Shown here: one piece after another, positions 35,950 through 45,200 of the stretch
Position numbering within the stretch: position 1 is the first letter of the stretch
Layout: every line of letters begins with the position of its first letter
Made by a program: the position numbers and the translations under genes
The notes under the pieces: generated by a model
The model's input: the letters and a program-made list of their open reading frames with translations, nothing else
Database searches by the model: none
What the model was told of the DNA's origin: nothing
Assembly (NCBI GenBank): GCA_910585625.1
Contig: CAJUFQ010000021.1
Coordinates: 3,013 to 67,012, forward strand
Origin: an uncultured Lachnospiraceae bacterium
GTDB lineage: Bacteria > Bacillota > Clostridia > Lachnospirales > Lachnospiraceae
DNA: 64,000 bases
Reading direction: 5' to 3'

Positions 35950-36474
35950 TTATTTCCGGAAATACTCAGACCTTCCGGCGCAGGATGTGCTGATGGACTC
36001 GATTGCCACTCCCCCGCCACGCACTATCTCAATCTGCTGAAATTTGCTTTTCAGAAGATCTATCAGCTCATTGTTGCGGCGTTCCGTCGCCTTGCACTCC
36101 AACAGGATGCTGTCCGTACCGATATCAGCCACCTCCACATGGAAGACCTGGGCTATCTGGAACAGCTCCGCCTTATCCGCAACCGTGCAGCCCTTCACCT
36201 TGGCAAAGAGGATTTCTTTCATGTGGATAGGCATATCCGTAAAATCCATGACCTTTATCACTTCAACCATCCGGTTTAACTGTTTCTTAATCTGCTCAAA
36301 CGTGATGTCATCACTGGTCACGCAGATTGTCATACGGGAAATTGCCTCATCCTCCGTAGTCCCCACCGTCAGGCTCTGCAAATTATATGATTTCCCGGAA
36401 AAAAGGCCGGAAACTTTTGCCAGGACGCCCACCTGGTTCTCAACATACAGTGCAATCCATCTGTTTTTCGTCAT
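35950..36474 (-). CDS. ilvN: Acetolactate synthase small (regulatory) subunit
   Basis: 174 residues, typical length. N-terminal ACT domain (WIALYVENQVGVLAKVSGLFS) that binds valine for feedback inhibition, then the C-terminal small-subunit domain (GCTVADKAELFQIAQVFHVE). It stimulates IlvB and gives it feedback control. 18 bases separate it from the ilvB stop, so the two form one unit. Confidence 0.95.
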   Translation of the reverse strand: MTKNRWIALYVENQVGVLAKVSGLFSGKSYNLQSLTVGTTEDEAISRMTICVTSDDITFEQIKKQLNRMVEVIKVMDFTDMPIHMKEILFAKVKGCTVADKAELFQIAQVFHVEVADIGTDSILLECKATERRNNELIDLLKSKFQQIEIVRGGGVAIESISTSCAGRSEYFRK

Positions 36475-36492
36475 GATTCCCGTCTCCTTTCC

Positions 36493-38217
36493 TTATTTTA
36501 ATATCATCTCCGTCATAGGATTACCGCCTTTTACCATCGGAAGCACAATCTCCTCCGTAGCAATCATGAACTCAATCAGCACCGGCGTTTGGCATTGTCT
36601 GGCCCGCTCCAAGGCCGGCGCAATCTCTGCTTCTTCTGTGACACGGATGCCACACGCTCCATAGCTTTCCGCAAGTTTCACGAAATCCGGTTCATAGGGT
36701 GGGCAGCCCTCGCCCGGCCCCTTGCAGCCCCCGGGACATCCCTTACGCCTCCTTAGGCATGTCGCCTCATAACGTTTCCCATAGAAAAGCTGCTGCATCT
36801 GACGCACCATGCCCAGATAATAATTATTAAATATACATACAATGACATTGGCTTCCTCAGCCATCGCCGTGGCAAGCTCCTGGATGTTCATCTGCATGCC
36901 GCCGTCACCGCTGATACAGACGACCTGCCTGTCCGGGCAGCCAATCTTCGCCCCGATTGCCGCCGGAAATCCGAAGCCCATAGTTCCCAGGCCGCCGGAA
37001 GTAATGAACTGTTTCTTCTCATTCAGCGCAACGTATTGGGTAGCCCACATCTGGTGCTGCCCAACGTCTGTGACAATAATCCCCTCCGGGAACTGCCTGT
37101 TGATTTCTTCTATAATCATTTGCGGGGTCATGCCCTTATCCCGGCGCATTTCCAAAGGATTGACCTTATCCCATTCCCGGATTTTGGAAAGCCAGCTGTC
37201 TGTCTCCTGGGGCCCCGCCCACTCCAGCAGCTTCTCCAATGCAAGATTGGCGTCCGCCACAATCGGCACATCCACCACCACATTCCTGGAAATGGACGCC
37301 GTGTCGATATCCACATGGACAATCTGCGCATGGGGGGCAAACTCATTCAAATCGCCCGTAATCCGGTCATTGAACCTCGTACCGATGGAAAACAGCACAT
37401 CGCACTCTCCGACTGCCATATTTGCCGCATAACGGCCATGCATCCCGCTGTTACCTATGTAATACGGATGGTCTGTCGGTACCGCGCCTTTGCCCATGAT
37501 AGTGGTCACCACTGGAATTTTCGTCTTCTCTACCAGCTCCAGCAGCTTACGGTTCGCCTTGGCTATATTGATGCCGCCCCCGGCTAATATCAGCGGCCTC
37601 TCTGCCGCTTTCAGCAGCTTGTATCCCTTTTTCAGCTGGCCGATGTGGACGCCCTCATTCGGCTTATACCCGCGTATGGAAACAGACTCCGGATATTCCC
37701 CAGGGCCCATCGCCGTCTGTATGTCCTTGGGCAAATCAATCAATACCGGGCCTGGCTTCCCTGTCTGCGCGATATGGAACGCCATTTTGAGGATTTTCCC
37801 TAAATCCTTACGGTCACGGACGGTCACGCCATATTTGGTAATACTCCTGGTCATGCCCACAATGTCGACCTCCTGGAACGCGTCATTGCCTATCAGGTTC
37901 AGCGGAACCTGCCCCGTTATGCACACCAGCGGAATATTATCGTAATGCGCATCCGCAAGGCCGGTCATGATATTGGTCGCGCCAGGGCCGCTGGTCACCA
38001 GGCAGACGCCGACCTTGCCTGTAGCGCGGGCGTACCCTTCCGCCTCATGGATCAGGCCCTGCTCATGGCGCGGCAGAACCAACGCAATCTCCTCATGTTT
38101 ATAGAGTTCATCTAAAATATCCGTGACCATCCCGCCAGGATAGCCAAACACCGTATCTACACCTTCCTCTGAAAGTGCTTTCACAAATAATTTCTTTCCT
38201 GTGATGTCCATCGCCAT
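36493..38217 (-). CDS. ilvB: Acetolactate synthase large (catalytic) subunit
   Basis: Condenses two pyruvates, or pyruvate and 2-oxobutyrate, in branched-chain amino-acid synthesis; needs thiamine diphosphate, Mg2+ and FAD. 574 residues. Catalytic Glu in LPRHEQG, and the ThDP motif from GDGGMQM to NNYYLG. A cysteine-rich insertion (CLRRRKGC, PGGC, KGPGEGC; four Cys in ~20 residues, DNA about 36705-36772) follows the GKRYEAT segment, where usual enzymes have a short loop. AGAGGTG is ~11 bases from the ATG at 38217; earlier in-frame codons lie in the promoter. It is followed by ilvN and an isochorismatase-family gene. Confidence 0.95.
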   Translation of the reverse strand: MAMDITGKKLFVKALSEEGVDTVFGYPGGMVTDILDELYKHEEIALVLPRHEQGLIHEAEGYARATGKVGVCLVTSGPGATNIMTGLADAHYDNIPLVCITGQVPLNLIGNDAFQEVDIVGMTRSITKYGVTVRDRKDLGKILKMAFHIAQTGKPGPVLIDLPKDIQTAMGPGEYPESVSIRGYKPNEGVHIGQLKKGYKLLKAAERPLILAGGGINIAKANRKLLELVEKTKIPVVTTIMGKGAVPTDHPYYIGNSGMHGRYAANMAVGECDVLFSIGTRFNDRITGDLNEFAPHAQIVHVDIDTASISRNVVVDVPIVADANLALEKLLEWAGPQETDSWLSKIREWDKVNPLEMRRDKGMTPQMIIEEINRQFPEGIIVTDVGQHQMWATQYVALNEKKQFITSGGLGTMGFGFPAAIGAKIGCPDRQVVCISGDGGMQMNIQELATAMAEEANVIVCIFNNYYLGMVRQMQQLFYGKRYEATCLRRRKGCPGGCKGPGEGCPPYEPDFVKLAESYGACGIRVTEEAEIAPALERARQCQTPVLIEFMIATEEIVLPMVKGGNPMTEMILK

Positions 38218-38254
38218 AATTATAATTTCACCTCTGCTCAATGGTTTTCCTGTT

Positions 38255-38283
38255 ATTGTAACAGAATTTGCTCTGTTATGAAA
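38255..38283 (-). promoter_or_regulatory. ilvB promoter with palindrome in the spacer
   Basis: Minus-strand -35 TTTCAT (38278-38283), 17-bp spacer, -10 TACAAT (38255-38260). A perfect 7-bp dyad TAACAGA/TCTGTTA with 6-base loop (38259-38278) fills the spacer, and TAACAG recurs just downstream. A repressor or nutrient regulator is the likely reader; which one is unknown. Confidence 0.55.
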
Positions 38284-38308
38284 GTATTTTTTCACATGCT
38301 CCCCTGCC

Positions 38309-39259
38309 TCATATCCACCCCACGGTCTTTAGCAGGAATATCCATGCCGTCAGCGTGAACGAAGCCAGGAGCGTTGTCATTACCACGATGCTTGCCGTCA
38401 GCGCCCCGTCATTTTTCATGTTTTTCGCCATGATATAACAGCTCGGCGTAGTAGGCGATGCAAGCATGATCAGTATACCTATCATTTTCTCCCCGGTAAA
38501 TCCCAAGCCTGCCGCCAGCGGGATAAGCAGCGCCGGCTGCAATACCAGCTTAATGAACGAAGAAGCCAGCGTAGGCTTTATTTTTGCCAACGCTTTCCGG
38601 CCCTCAAATCCCGCGCCAAGCGTTACCAAAGCCAGCGGCGTTGCCATGCGGGCGACGCTGTCCACTGCCTTGTCCGCCACTGCCGGCAGATGAATGCCGC
38701 ATAGGGAAGCTGCAAGACCCAGAAATATGCTGAGGATGATAGGGTTTTTGCCAATATTGCAGCACGCCTCGCGAATCTTCCCGGATCTGTCCATGCCTTT
38801 GTCCAACTGTCCTTCAAAGGTCAGGACAATCACCGAATAGATATTGTACAGAGGCACCGCGCCCACAATCATCAGCGGCCCCATCGCCGACCGCCCGTAA
38901 AGGTTCTGGATAAAAGCAAGGCCCATCACCGCCGCGCTGCTGCGGAAAGACGCCTGCACAAACGCCCCTGTCATACCGCTGCCCTTCAAAAACAGCTTCG
39001 CGCCGCCCCAAATAAGCCAAAAACACACGGAACTTGCCAAAGCACAGAACAACACGTACTTCAAATCGAACACTGCCCGTATATCCACGGAGGAAATGTC
39101 CTGGAAAAGCAAAAACGGCAGCGTCACGTTAAAATTGAATTTGTTTGCCACTGTGACGAAACTGTCGGTGAGCATCCCGTACTGTTTCAGCCCCCACCCT
39201 AAGGCCATCACCAGGAAAATCGGCAGCGTCACATTGATACTGAACATAAAATTTTCCAT
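38309..39259 (-). CDS. AEC-family permease (auxin efflux carrier type)
   Basis: About 316 residues with ten hydrophobic helices in two halves, typical of AEC transporters that move small organic acids or amino acids. Typical segments: FNFNVTLPFLLFQDISSVD in the first half, and ASPTTPSCYIMAKNM with the conserved proline pair in the second half. The substrate is not readable. Start at the ATG 39259 after AAAGGTG; the GTG at 39268 is the alternative. It is 22 bases after folA, so it probably ends the thyA-folA transcript. Confidence 0.88.
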   Translation of the reverse strand: MENFMFSINVTLPIFLVMALGWGLKQYGMLTDSFVTVANKFNFNVTLPFLLFQDISSVDIRAVFDLKYVLFCALASSVCFWLIWGGAKLFLKGSGMTGAFVQASFRSSAAVMGLAFIQNLYGRSAMGPLMIVGAVPLYNIYSVIVLTFEGQLDKGMDRSGKIREACCNIGKNPIILSIFLGLAASLCGIHLPAVADKAVDSVARMATPLALVTLGAGFEGRKALAKIKPTLASSFIKLVLQPALLIPLAAGLGFTGEKMIGILIMLASPTTPSCYIMAKNMKNDGALTASIVVMTTLLASFTLTAWIFLLKTVGWI

Positions 39260-39290
39260 GTTTCCCACCTTTTCCAGCGGTTCTGCGATT

Positions 39291-39779
39291 TTATCTCCTG
39301 CTATATGTCAGGAAACGATATTCCAAATCAAAATATGTCTGCTCTTCGCCCTCCCCGGTCATCTGCCAGCCTTCCTCCTCATCCAAGTCCGGAAGCCACG
39401 CATCCGCCTGATAGGCGTAATCAATCTTTGTGATATAAGCAGTGTCGCATTTATCCAGCAACTGCCGGTAAATGCTCTCGCCTCCAATCACGAAGATATC
39501 CTCGCTCCTATATTTTGAAAGTTCTTCCGCCAGCTCTTCCAGGCTGCGGACGACCAACGCTCCCTCTGCCCGATAGTTTTGATCCTTACTTAGCACAATA
39601 TTTGTACGGTCCTTCAAGGGCTGACCGCCCGGAAATGTCTCCATCGTCTTCCTGCCCAGAACTACCACCTTCCCGACTGTCATGCGGCGGAAACGCTTCA
39701 TGTCCTCCGGGATGCGTACTAACAGTTTCTGATTCATGCCGATTGCCCAATTTTCATCAGCTGCCGCGATTAAATTCAT
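39291..39779 (-). CDS. folA: Dihydrofolate reductase
   Basis: 162 residues. Reduces dihydrofolate with NADPH. Motifs: N-terminal LIAAADENWAIG, RIPEDMKRFRRMT (catalytic acidic residue in the first helix), VVLGRKTMETFPGG, and FVIGGESIYRQLL. GAGGAGG precedes the ATG. Placed 15 bases after thyA, the usual pairing: ThyA produces dihydrofolate, which FolA recycles. Confidence 0.96.
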   Translation of the reverse strand: MNLIAAADENWAIGMNQKLLVRIPEDMKRFRRMTVGKVVVLGRKTMETFPGGQPLKDRTNIVLSKDQNYRAEGALVVRSLEELAEELSKYRSEDIFVIGGESIYRQLLDKCDTAYITKIDYAYQADAWLPDLDEEEGWQMTGEGEEQTYFDLEYRFLTYSRR

Positions 39780-39794
39780 ACACGCCTCCTCATA

Positions 39795-40643
39795 TCAGAT
39801 TGCAACAGGGATATTTGTTATCTGCGGCCCTGTCACATAATTGTCAAGCCTCACGTCATTCCTGGTAAACGCATAGAAATCCTTTACCTCGGGATTGAGC
39901 CACAATTTTGGTGCAGGATGCGTCTCTCTCGCAATCAGTTCTTCCACCAGCGGGATATGCCTGTCGTAGATATGGGCGTCCGCAATCACATGCAAAAGTT
40001 CGCCGGCCTCCATATCGCAGACCTGCGCCAGCATATGCAGCAGCACCGCATATTGGCATACATTCCAGTTGTTTGCCGTCAGCACGTCCTGGGAACGCTG
40101 GTTTAACACAGCATTTAACGTCAGCTTGTCCTTCCCTCTCTTCTGCGTGACATTGAACGTCATGCTGTGTGCGCAGGGATAGAGGTTCATCTCGCACAAA
40201 TCCTGGTGGACATACATATTCGTCATAATCCGCCGGCTGAAAGGATTATGCTTCAGGTCGTAGATGACCCGGTCGACCTGATCCATCATGCCCTCCTTGT
40301 ACGGATGCTTCACGCCCATCTGGTATCCGTATGCCTTGCCAATCGAACCGGATTCGTCCGCCCATTCATCCCAGACATGGCTGTGCAGCTCATGGATATT
40401 GTTGGATTTCTTCTGCCAGATCCACAGCATCTCGTCCGTACAGCTTTTAATCGCCGTCTTGCGCAAGGTAATCGCTGGAAATTCCTCCGAAAGGTCGTAG
40501 CGATTCACCACGCCGAATTTCTTGACCGTGTAGGCGCTGCTTCCGTCCTCCCAATGGGGACGCACCTTCTCGCCTTCGGTGCTGACGCCGTTCTCAAGGA
40601 TATCCCGGCACATATCTATAAAGATATTATCTGCTAAGCTCAT
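39795..40643 (-). CDS. thyA: Thymidylate synthase (divergent ThyA)
   Basis: 282 residues. Makes dTMP from dUMP with methylene-tetrahydrofolate. The catalytic cysteine stands in LYPCAHS; canonical enzymes have P-C-H directly, here an alanine separates Cys and His, and the usual Gln a few residues on is Thr. Other landmarks are conserved: RRIMTNMY, LNQRSQDVLTANNWNVCQYA with the asparagine that selects uracil over cytosine, and HIYDRHI. I read it as a clostridial ThyA subtype rather than a hydroxymethylase. AAAGGAG precedes the ATG; the promoter is strong. Confidence 0.92.
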   Translation of the reverse strand: MSLADNIFIDMCRDILENGVSTEGEKVRPHWEDGSSAYTVKKFGVVNRYDLSEEFPAITLRKTAIKSCTDEMLWIWQKKSNNIHELHSHVWDEWADESGSIGKAYGYQMGVKHPYKEGMMDQVDRVIYDLKHNPFSRRIMTNMYVHQDLCEMNLYPCAHSMTFNVTQKRGKDKLTLNAVLNQRSQDVLTANNWNVCQYAVLLHMLAQVCDMEAGELLHVIADAHIYDRHIPLVEELIARETHPAPKLWLNPEVKDFYAFTRNDVRLDNYVTGPQITNIPVAI

Positions 40644-40681
40644 GCTCTTCTCCTTTTCTGCACAAATAGCCTAATGCTAAC

Positions 40682-40710
40682 ATTATATAACAGACCTGTG
40701 CAATTCTCAA
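40682..40710 (-). promoter_or_regulatory. Promoter of thyA-folA
   Basis: Minus-strand -35 TTGAGA (40705-40710), exact 17-bp spacer, -10 TATAAT (40682-40687). The start would be about 30 bases before the thyA ATG. Confidence 0.8.
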
Positions 40711-40808
40711 TCCAAAAATTTTTTTCATCATTCTGTAAAAAGTTCAAGACTTTTTCACAAAAATAGTGTATACTTGTACCAGAAAAATATGATTTAAGGA
40801 GAATTATC

Positions 40809-41066
40809 ATGAGCCAAGCAAAAGTAGACCGATATAAAGCAGAAAAAGCAAACCGCAAGAAGACGATGAAGAAAGAGAAAGTCATGCGTACCTTTTACAC
40901 AATTTTGGGGTCGCTGATATGTCTGGTCATCGTAGGCTGGATCGGCTATTCCGCTTATGGGTATTTCCGCGCGGAAGACACCAAAACTGCCTCCCCGACA
41001 GAAGTAAATGTAGACGCGCTGACGGATTACTTAAGCGGCCTGCAGACGGCAGACAGCACCCAGTAA
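40809..41066 (+). CDS. Small single-pass membrane protein
   Basis: 85 residues: a highly basic N-terminal segment (KVDRYKAEKANRKKTMKKEK), one membrane helix (~29-50), and a short acidic outside tail. AAGGAG lies 8 bases from the ATG. It is divergent from thyA and ends at a strong bidirectional terminator. A TATACT at 40769-40774 could be its -10. Function unknown; the layout recalls small envelope or secretion accessory proteins. Confidence 0.7.
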   Translation: MSQAKVDRYKAEKANRKKTMKKEKVMRTFYTILGSLICLVIVGWIGYSAYGYFRAEDTKTASPTEVNVDALTDYLSGLQTADSTQ

Positions 41067-41087
41067 CCATCTTGGCGGCCATTCCAA

Positions 41088-41115
41088 AACGCCCTGCAGT
41101 TTCCTGCAGGGCGTT
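41088..41115. terminator. Bidirectional terminator
   Basis: Perfect 12-bp stem (AACGCCCTGCAG with its complement, loop TTTC) between two converging genes. On the minus strand TTTT follows directly, so it serves the sugar kinase best. Confidence 0.9.
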
Positions 41116-41144
41116 CTCACATGCTAATTATATCATTTCCCGCA

Positions 41145-42101
41145 TCATCCGTTCTCCCTTCTGAATCCCTCTATCTCCTTGATGGAAGGCATCACCCGCA
41201 GCGCCCCTTTTTTTGTCGTAACCAGGCATGCCGCCGCATTAGCGAAAGACAGCATCTCTTGCAGGCTCTCCTGCGTGAATCCATCCAAACCGTGCTGCAG
41301 GACAAAGTGCAGCATGCAACCGCAGAACGTGTCTCCGGCTCCCGTAGTCTCTACCGTCTTCTCTGAATGAAATGGCTCCCCTATGGCAATGCTTCCGCGG
41401 CAGAAGGCTTTGCTCCCATCTCTGCCCATCGTGGCGCAGACAAGCGGGATATGGTACTCCTTAAGCAATTCCTGCACGCCTTTCTCAATATCTTTTTCCC
41501 CGGTCATAAACTCCACCTCGTTATCTGATATTTTCAGAATATCACACTGAGAAAGCCCATACTGTATTTTTTCTTTTGCCATCTGCAGATTCTTCCACAG
41601 AGGCGGTCTTAAATTGGGATCGAACGATACCAGCGTTCCGTTTGCTTTCGCCGTCTCAACCGCATACTTCGTTGCCGCTTCTGCTCTTTCAGAAGTCATG
41701 GAAAGGCTTCCAAAATGAAATATCTTTGCAGATTGTATCAGCTCTCGGGACACCTCCTCTTTCCCCAGCATCATATCTGCCCCCGGATTGCGGCAGAAGG
41801 AAAAATCCCTGTCCCCATCTTGCTTGGTATGCACGAACGCAAGGGTTGTAGGTACTTCTTCATCAAAGAGCAGCCCCTCCGTACAAATCCCCTGCTCCTT
41901 GACAGCAGCCTCCAACAGTTTCCCGAAAGAATCTTTCCCTACCTTGCCAATAAACGCCGTGGGATGCCCCAATTTCTGCAGGCAGGAAAGCACATTGCAT
42001 GGCGCGCCGCCTGGGTTAGCCTCAAAAATAGGATTCCCCTGCCCGCTGACGCCATTATCCGTAAAATCAATCAGCAATTCACCTAATGCAACGACATCCA
42101 T
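41145..42101 (-). CDS. PfkB-family sugar kinase, probable fructokinase
   Basis: 318 residues. The ribokinase-family signatures are both present: N-terminal GGAPCNVLSCLQKLG and C-terminal ETTGAGDTFCG with the catalytic aspartate. Segments VVALGELLIDF and PNLRPPLWKN resemble bacterial fructokinases of sucrose pathways. It phosphorylates a free sugar, most likely fructose; no sucrose hydrolase or transporter is adjacent. AAAGGAG is 6 bases from the ATG and overlaps the stop of a short open stretch that continues in frame from carB (see the entry at 42114). Confidence 0.9.
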   Translation of the reverse strand: MDVVALGELLIDFTDNGVSGQGNPIFEANPGGAPCNVLSCLQKLGHPTAFIGKVGKDSFGKLLEAAVKEQGICTEGLLFDEEVPTTLAFVHTKQDGDRDFSFCRNPGADMMLGKEEVSRELIQSAKIFHFGSLSMTSERAEAATKYAVETAKANGTLVSFDPNLRPPLWKNLQMAKEKIQYGLSQCDILKISDNEVEFMTGEKDIEKGVQELLKEYHIPLVCATMGRDGSKAFCRGSIAIGEPFHSEKTVETTGAGDTFCGCMLHFVLQHGLDGFTQESLQEMLSFANAAACLVTTKKGALRVMPSIKEIEGFRRENG

Positions 42102-42113
42102 AAGAGTCTCCTT

Positions 42114-42206
42114 TCATAAGCCCAGATCATATTTTTCAATATCCACCACCGCACTGCCATCACGGGCAAACCGTTCATGCCCAAAGTATGAATCGGCCGT
42201 TTCGGT
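42114..42206 (-). pseudogene. 30-codon open stretch in frame after the carB stop, possible gene remnant
   Basis: Directly after the carB TAG the same frame stays open for 30 codons (TETADSYFGHERFARDGSAV..., ending KYDLGL) up to a TGA that touches the sugar-kinase binding site. It has no start codon or binding site. The composition looks like real coding sequence, and the stop-then-AAAGGAG arrangement is typical of an operon junction. It may be the 3' end of a lost gene or a readthrough extension of CarB. No family recognised. Confidence 0.35.
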
Positions 42207-45200
42207 CTATTTATCGTGAATCTGCGCATGGAGCTGCTGCAGGGAATGCACTTCCCCATTGCCCTTTTTCTGCACCTGGAGGATTCCCTCGGCAGTCGCC
42301 CTGGCAGCTGCAATCGTCGTCATATAGGGAACCTTTGCCTTGATGGCGGCCTTGCGCAAATAGCTGTCATCATGCTTGCTGTCTTCGCCTACCGGAGAAT
42401 TGATAATCAGGTCTATATCTCCATTGGTAATCAAATCTAATAAGTTCGGCCTGCCCTCATGGAGTTTCTTCACAAGCTCCGCCTCTATGCCTGCCTCGTT
42501 CAACAATTCACAGGTGTTTCCCGTGGCAAGAATCTTGAAGCCTGCCTTCGCAAAAGCTTTGCCAACCTCAACGACCTCCGCTTTGTCCTTGCGGTTGACG
42601 CTGATCAGCACCGTGCCGCCAAGAGGAAGCCTGGTCTGCGTTGCCTCCTGGGCCCGGAAGAATGATTCACCCACGGATTCCGCAAGCCCCAGCACTTCTC
42701 CCGTGGAGCGCATTTCCGGCCCAAGGACGGGATCCACCTCCTGGAACATATTGAAGGGGAAAACCGCTTCCTTCACGCCGTAATAGGGGATATCCTGCTC
42801 TTTTAAGCCAGGTACCGGAGACGGGTTCCCGGTAATCTCAGATGTAATAATCTCCGTTGCCAGCGGAACCATGCGGATATTGCACACTTTCGATACCAAA
42901 GGCACAGTCCTTGACGCCCTCGGGTTAGCTTCCAGCACATACACCTTGCCGTCCTCAATCGCATACTGCATATTCATCAGTCCACGCACATGCATCTCTT
43001 CTGCAATCTTCCTGGTATATTCCTTGATAGTCGCAACATTTTCCTCTGATATATGCTTCGAGGGAATGATGCATGCAGAGTCGCCGGAATGGACGCCCGC
43101 AAGTTCAATATGCTCCATGACCGCTGGCACAAAGGCGTGCGTGCCGTCGCTGATGGCGTCCGCCTCACACTCAAGCGCATGGTTGAGGAAACGGTCAATC
43201 AGGATTGGACGGTCCGGAGTCACGCCGATTGCCGCCTCCATGTAGGAGATAAGGTTCTCATCATTGTACACGACCTCCATGCCGCGGCCGCCCAATACAT
43301 AAGAAGGACGAACCATCACCGGATAGCCGATGGCATGGGCAATGTCCAACGCTTCCTCCGCCGTAACCGCCATGCCAGATTCCGGCATGGGGATTTCCAG
43401 CTTATCCATCATGGCACGGAACAGATCCCTGTCCTCGGCCAAATCAATCACAGACGGCGACGTGCCTAATATCTTCACTCCGTTCTTCTCCAGATCTGCA
43501 GCCAGGTTCAGCGGCGTCTGCCCGCCAAACTGGGCAATCACGCCCACCGGCTGCTCTTTCTTATAGATGCTCAGCACATCCTCCAGCGTCAGCGGCTCAA
43601 AATACAACTTATCCGAAGTATCATAATCCGTGGACACCGTCTCAGGGTTGCAGTTGACAATAATGGTCTCAAAGCCCATCTTCTTCAACGCCAGCGAAGC
43701 ATGCACACAGCAGTAATCAAACTCGATTCCCTGACCGATACGGTTCGGCCCGCCGCCGAGTATCATAATCTTAGGCTTATCGGCACGGACAGGATTGCTG
43801 TCTGGGGCATTGTAGGTAGAGTAATAATATGCACTGTCCTCGGTGCCGCTTACATGCACGCCCTCCCAGGCTTCCTCCACGCCTAATTTAATACGCTGCC
43901 CACGAATTTCCTGTTCCGGCACATCCAGCAATATACTCAGGTATTTATCGGAAAAACCATCTTTCTTAGCTTTCACCAGCAGCTCGTCCGCAGGAAGCCC
44001 GCCCTTGTAAGTAAGGATTTCCAGCTCCTCCTCTGCCAGTTCTTTCATCTGCTCAATGAACCACGTCTTCACGCGGGTAATCCTGTGAAGCTCGTCCACG
44101 GTCACGCCCCTTTTTAATGCCTCATACATAGCAAAATGACGCTCGCTGGAAGGAATCAGCAGCATCTGCAGAAGCTGCCGCTTGGATTTTTCCTCAAGCT
44201 TCGGAATCTGCCCGAGGCCATAGCGTCCGGTCTCCAGGGAACGGATGGCTTTCTGGAACGCTTCTTTATAGTTCTTGCCGATACTCATGACCTCGCCTAC
44301 GGCGCGCATCTGCGTACCCAGCTTGTCCTCTACGCCCTTAAACTTCTCAAATGCCCAACGCGCAAACTTAATCACCACGTAATCGCCGTCCGGCACATAT
44401 TTGTCCAAAGTGCCGTATTTCCCACAGGGAATATCCTTTAGCGTCAGCCCGGACGCCAGCATGGCGCTGACCAAAGCGATCGGGAAGCCAGTCGCCTTGG
44501 AGGCAAGCGCGGAAGAACGCGACGTCCTGGGGTTAATCTCTATTACAATAATACGGTCGCTGACTGGGTCATGGGCAAACTGCACGTTTGTCCCGCCAAT
44601 AACCTGTACAGACTCCACAATACTGTAGGCCTGCTTCTGAAGCCTCTTCTGCAGTTCTTCAGAGATTGTGAGCATAGGCGCCGCGCAGAAGGAATCCCCG
44701 GTATGCACGCCCATAGGATCTATATTCTCAATGAAGCAGACTGTTATCATATTTCCTTCTGAATCACGCACCACTTCAAGCTCCAGCTCTTCCCATCCTA
44801 AAATGGACTCTTCCACCAGAACCTGCCCCACTAAGCTTGCCTGCAGCCCTCTGGCGCAGACCAAGCGCAGCTCATCTTTATTATATACCAGCCCGCCGCC
44901 GGCGCCGCCCATCGTATAGGCAGGGCGAAGCACGACCGGATAGCCCAGCTTATCGGCAATCTCCAATGCCTCGTCCACTGAATATGCTACCTCGCTGCGC
45001 GCCATCTCAATACCCAGAGAATTCATGGCATTCTTAAACTCAATACGGTCCTCGCCGCGCTCAATGGCGTCCACCTGAACGCCGATTACCTTGACCTGGT
45101 ATTTGTCCAGAATCCCCGCACTGGCAAGTTCTGCACAGAGATTAAGCCCTGACTGCCCGCCCAGGTTCGGCAGCAACGCATCAGGACGCTCTTTGGCGAT

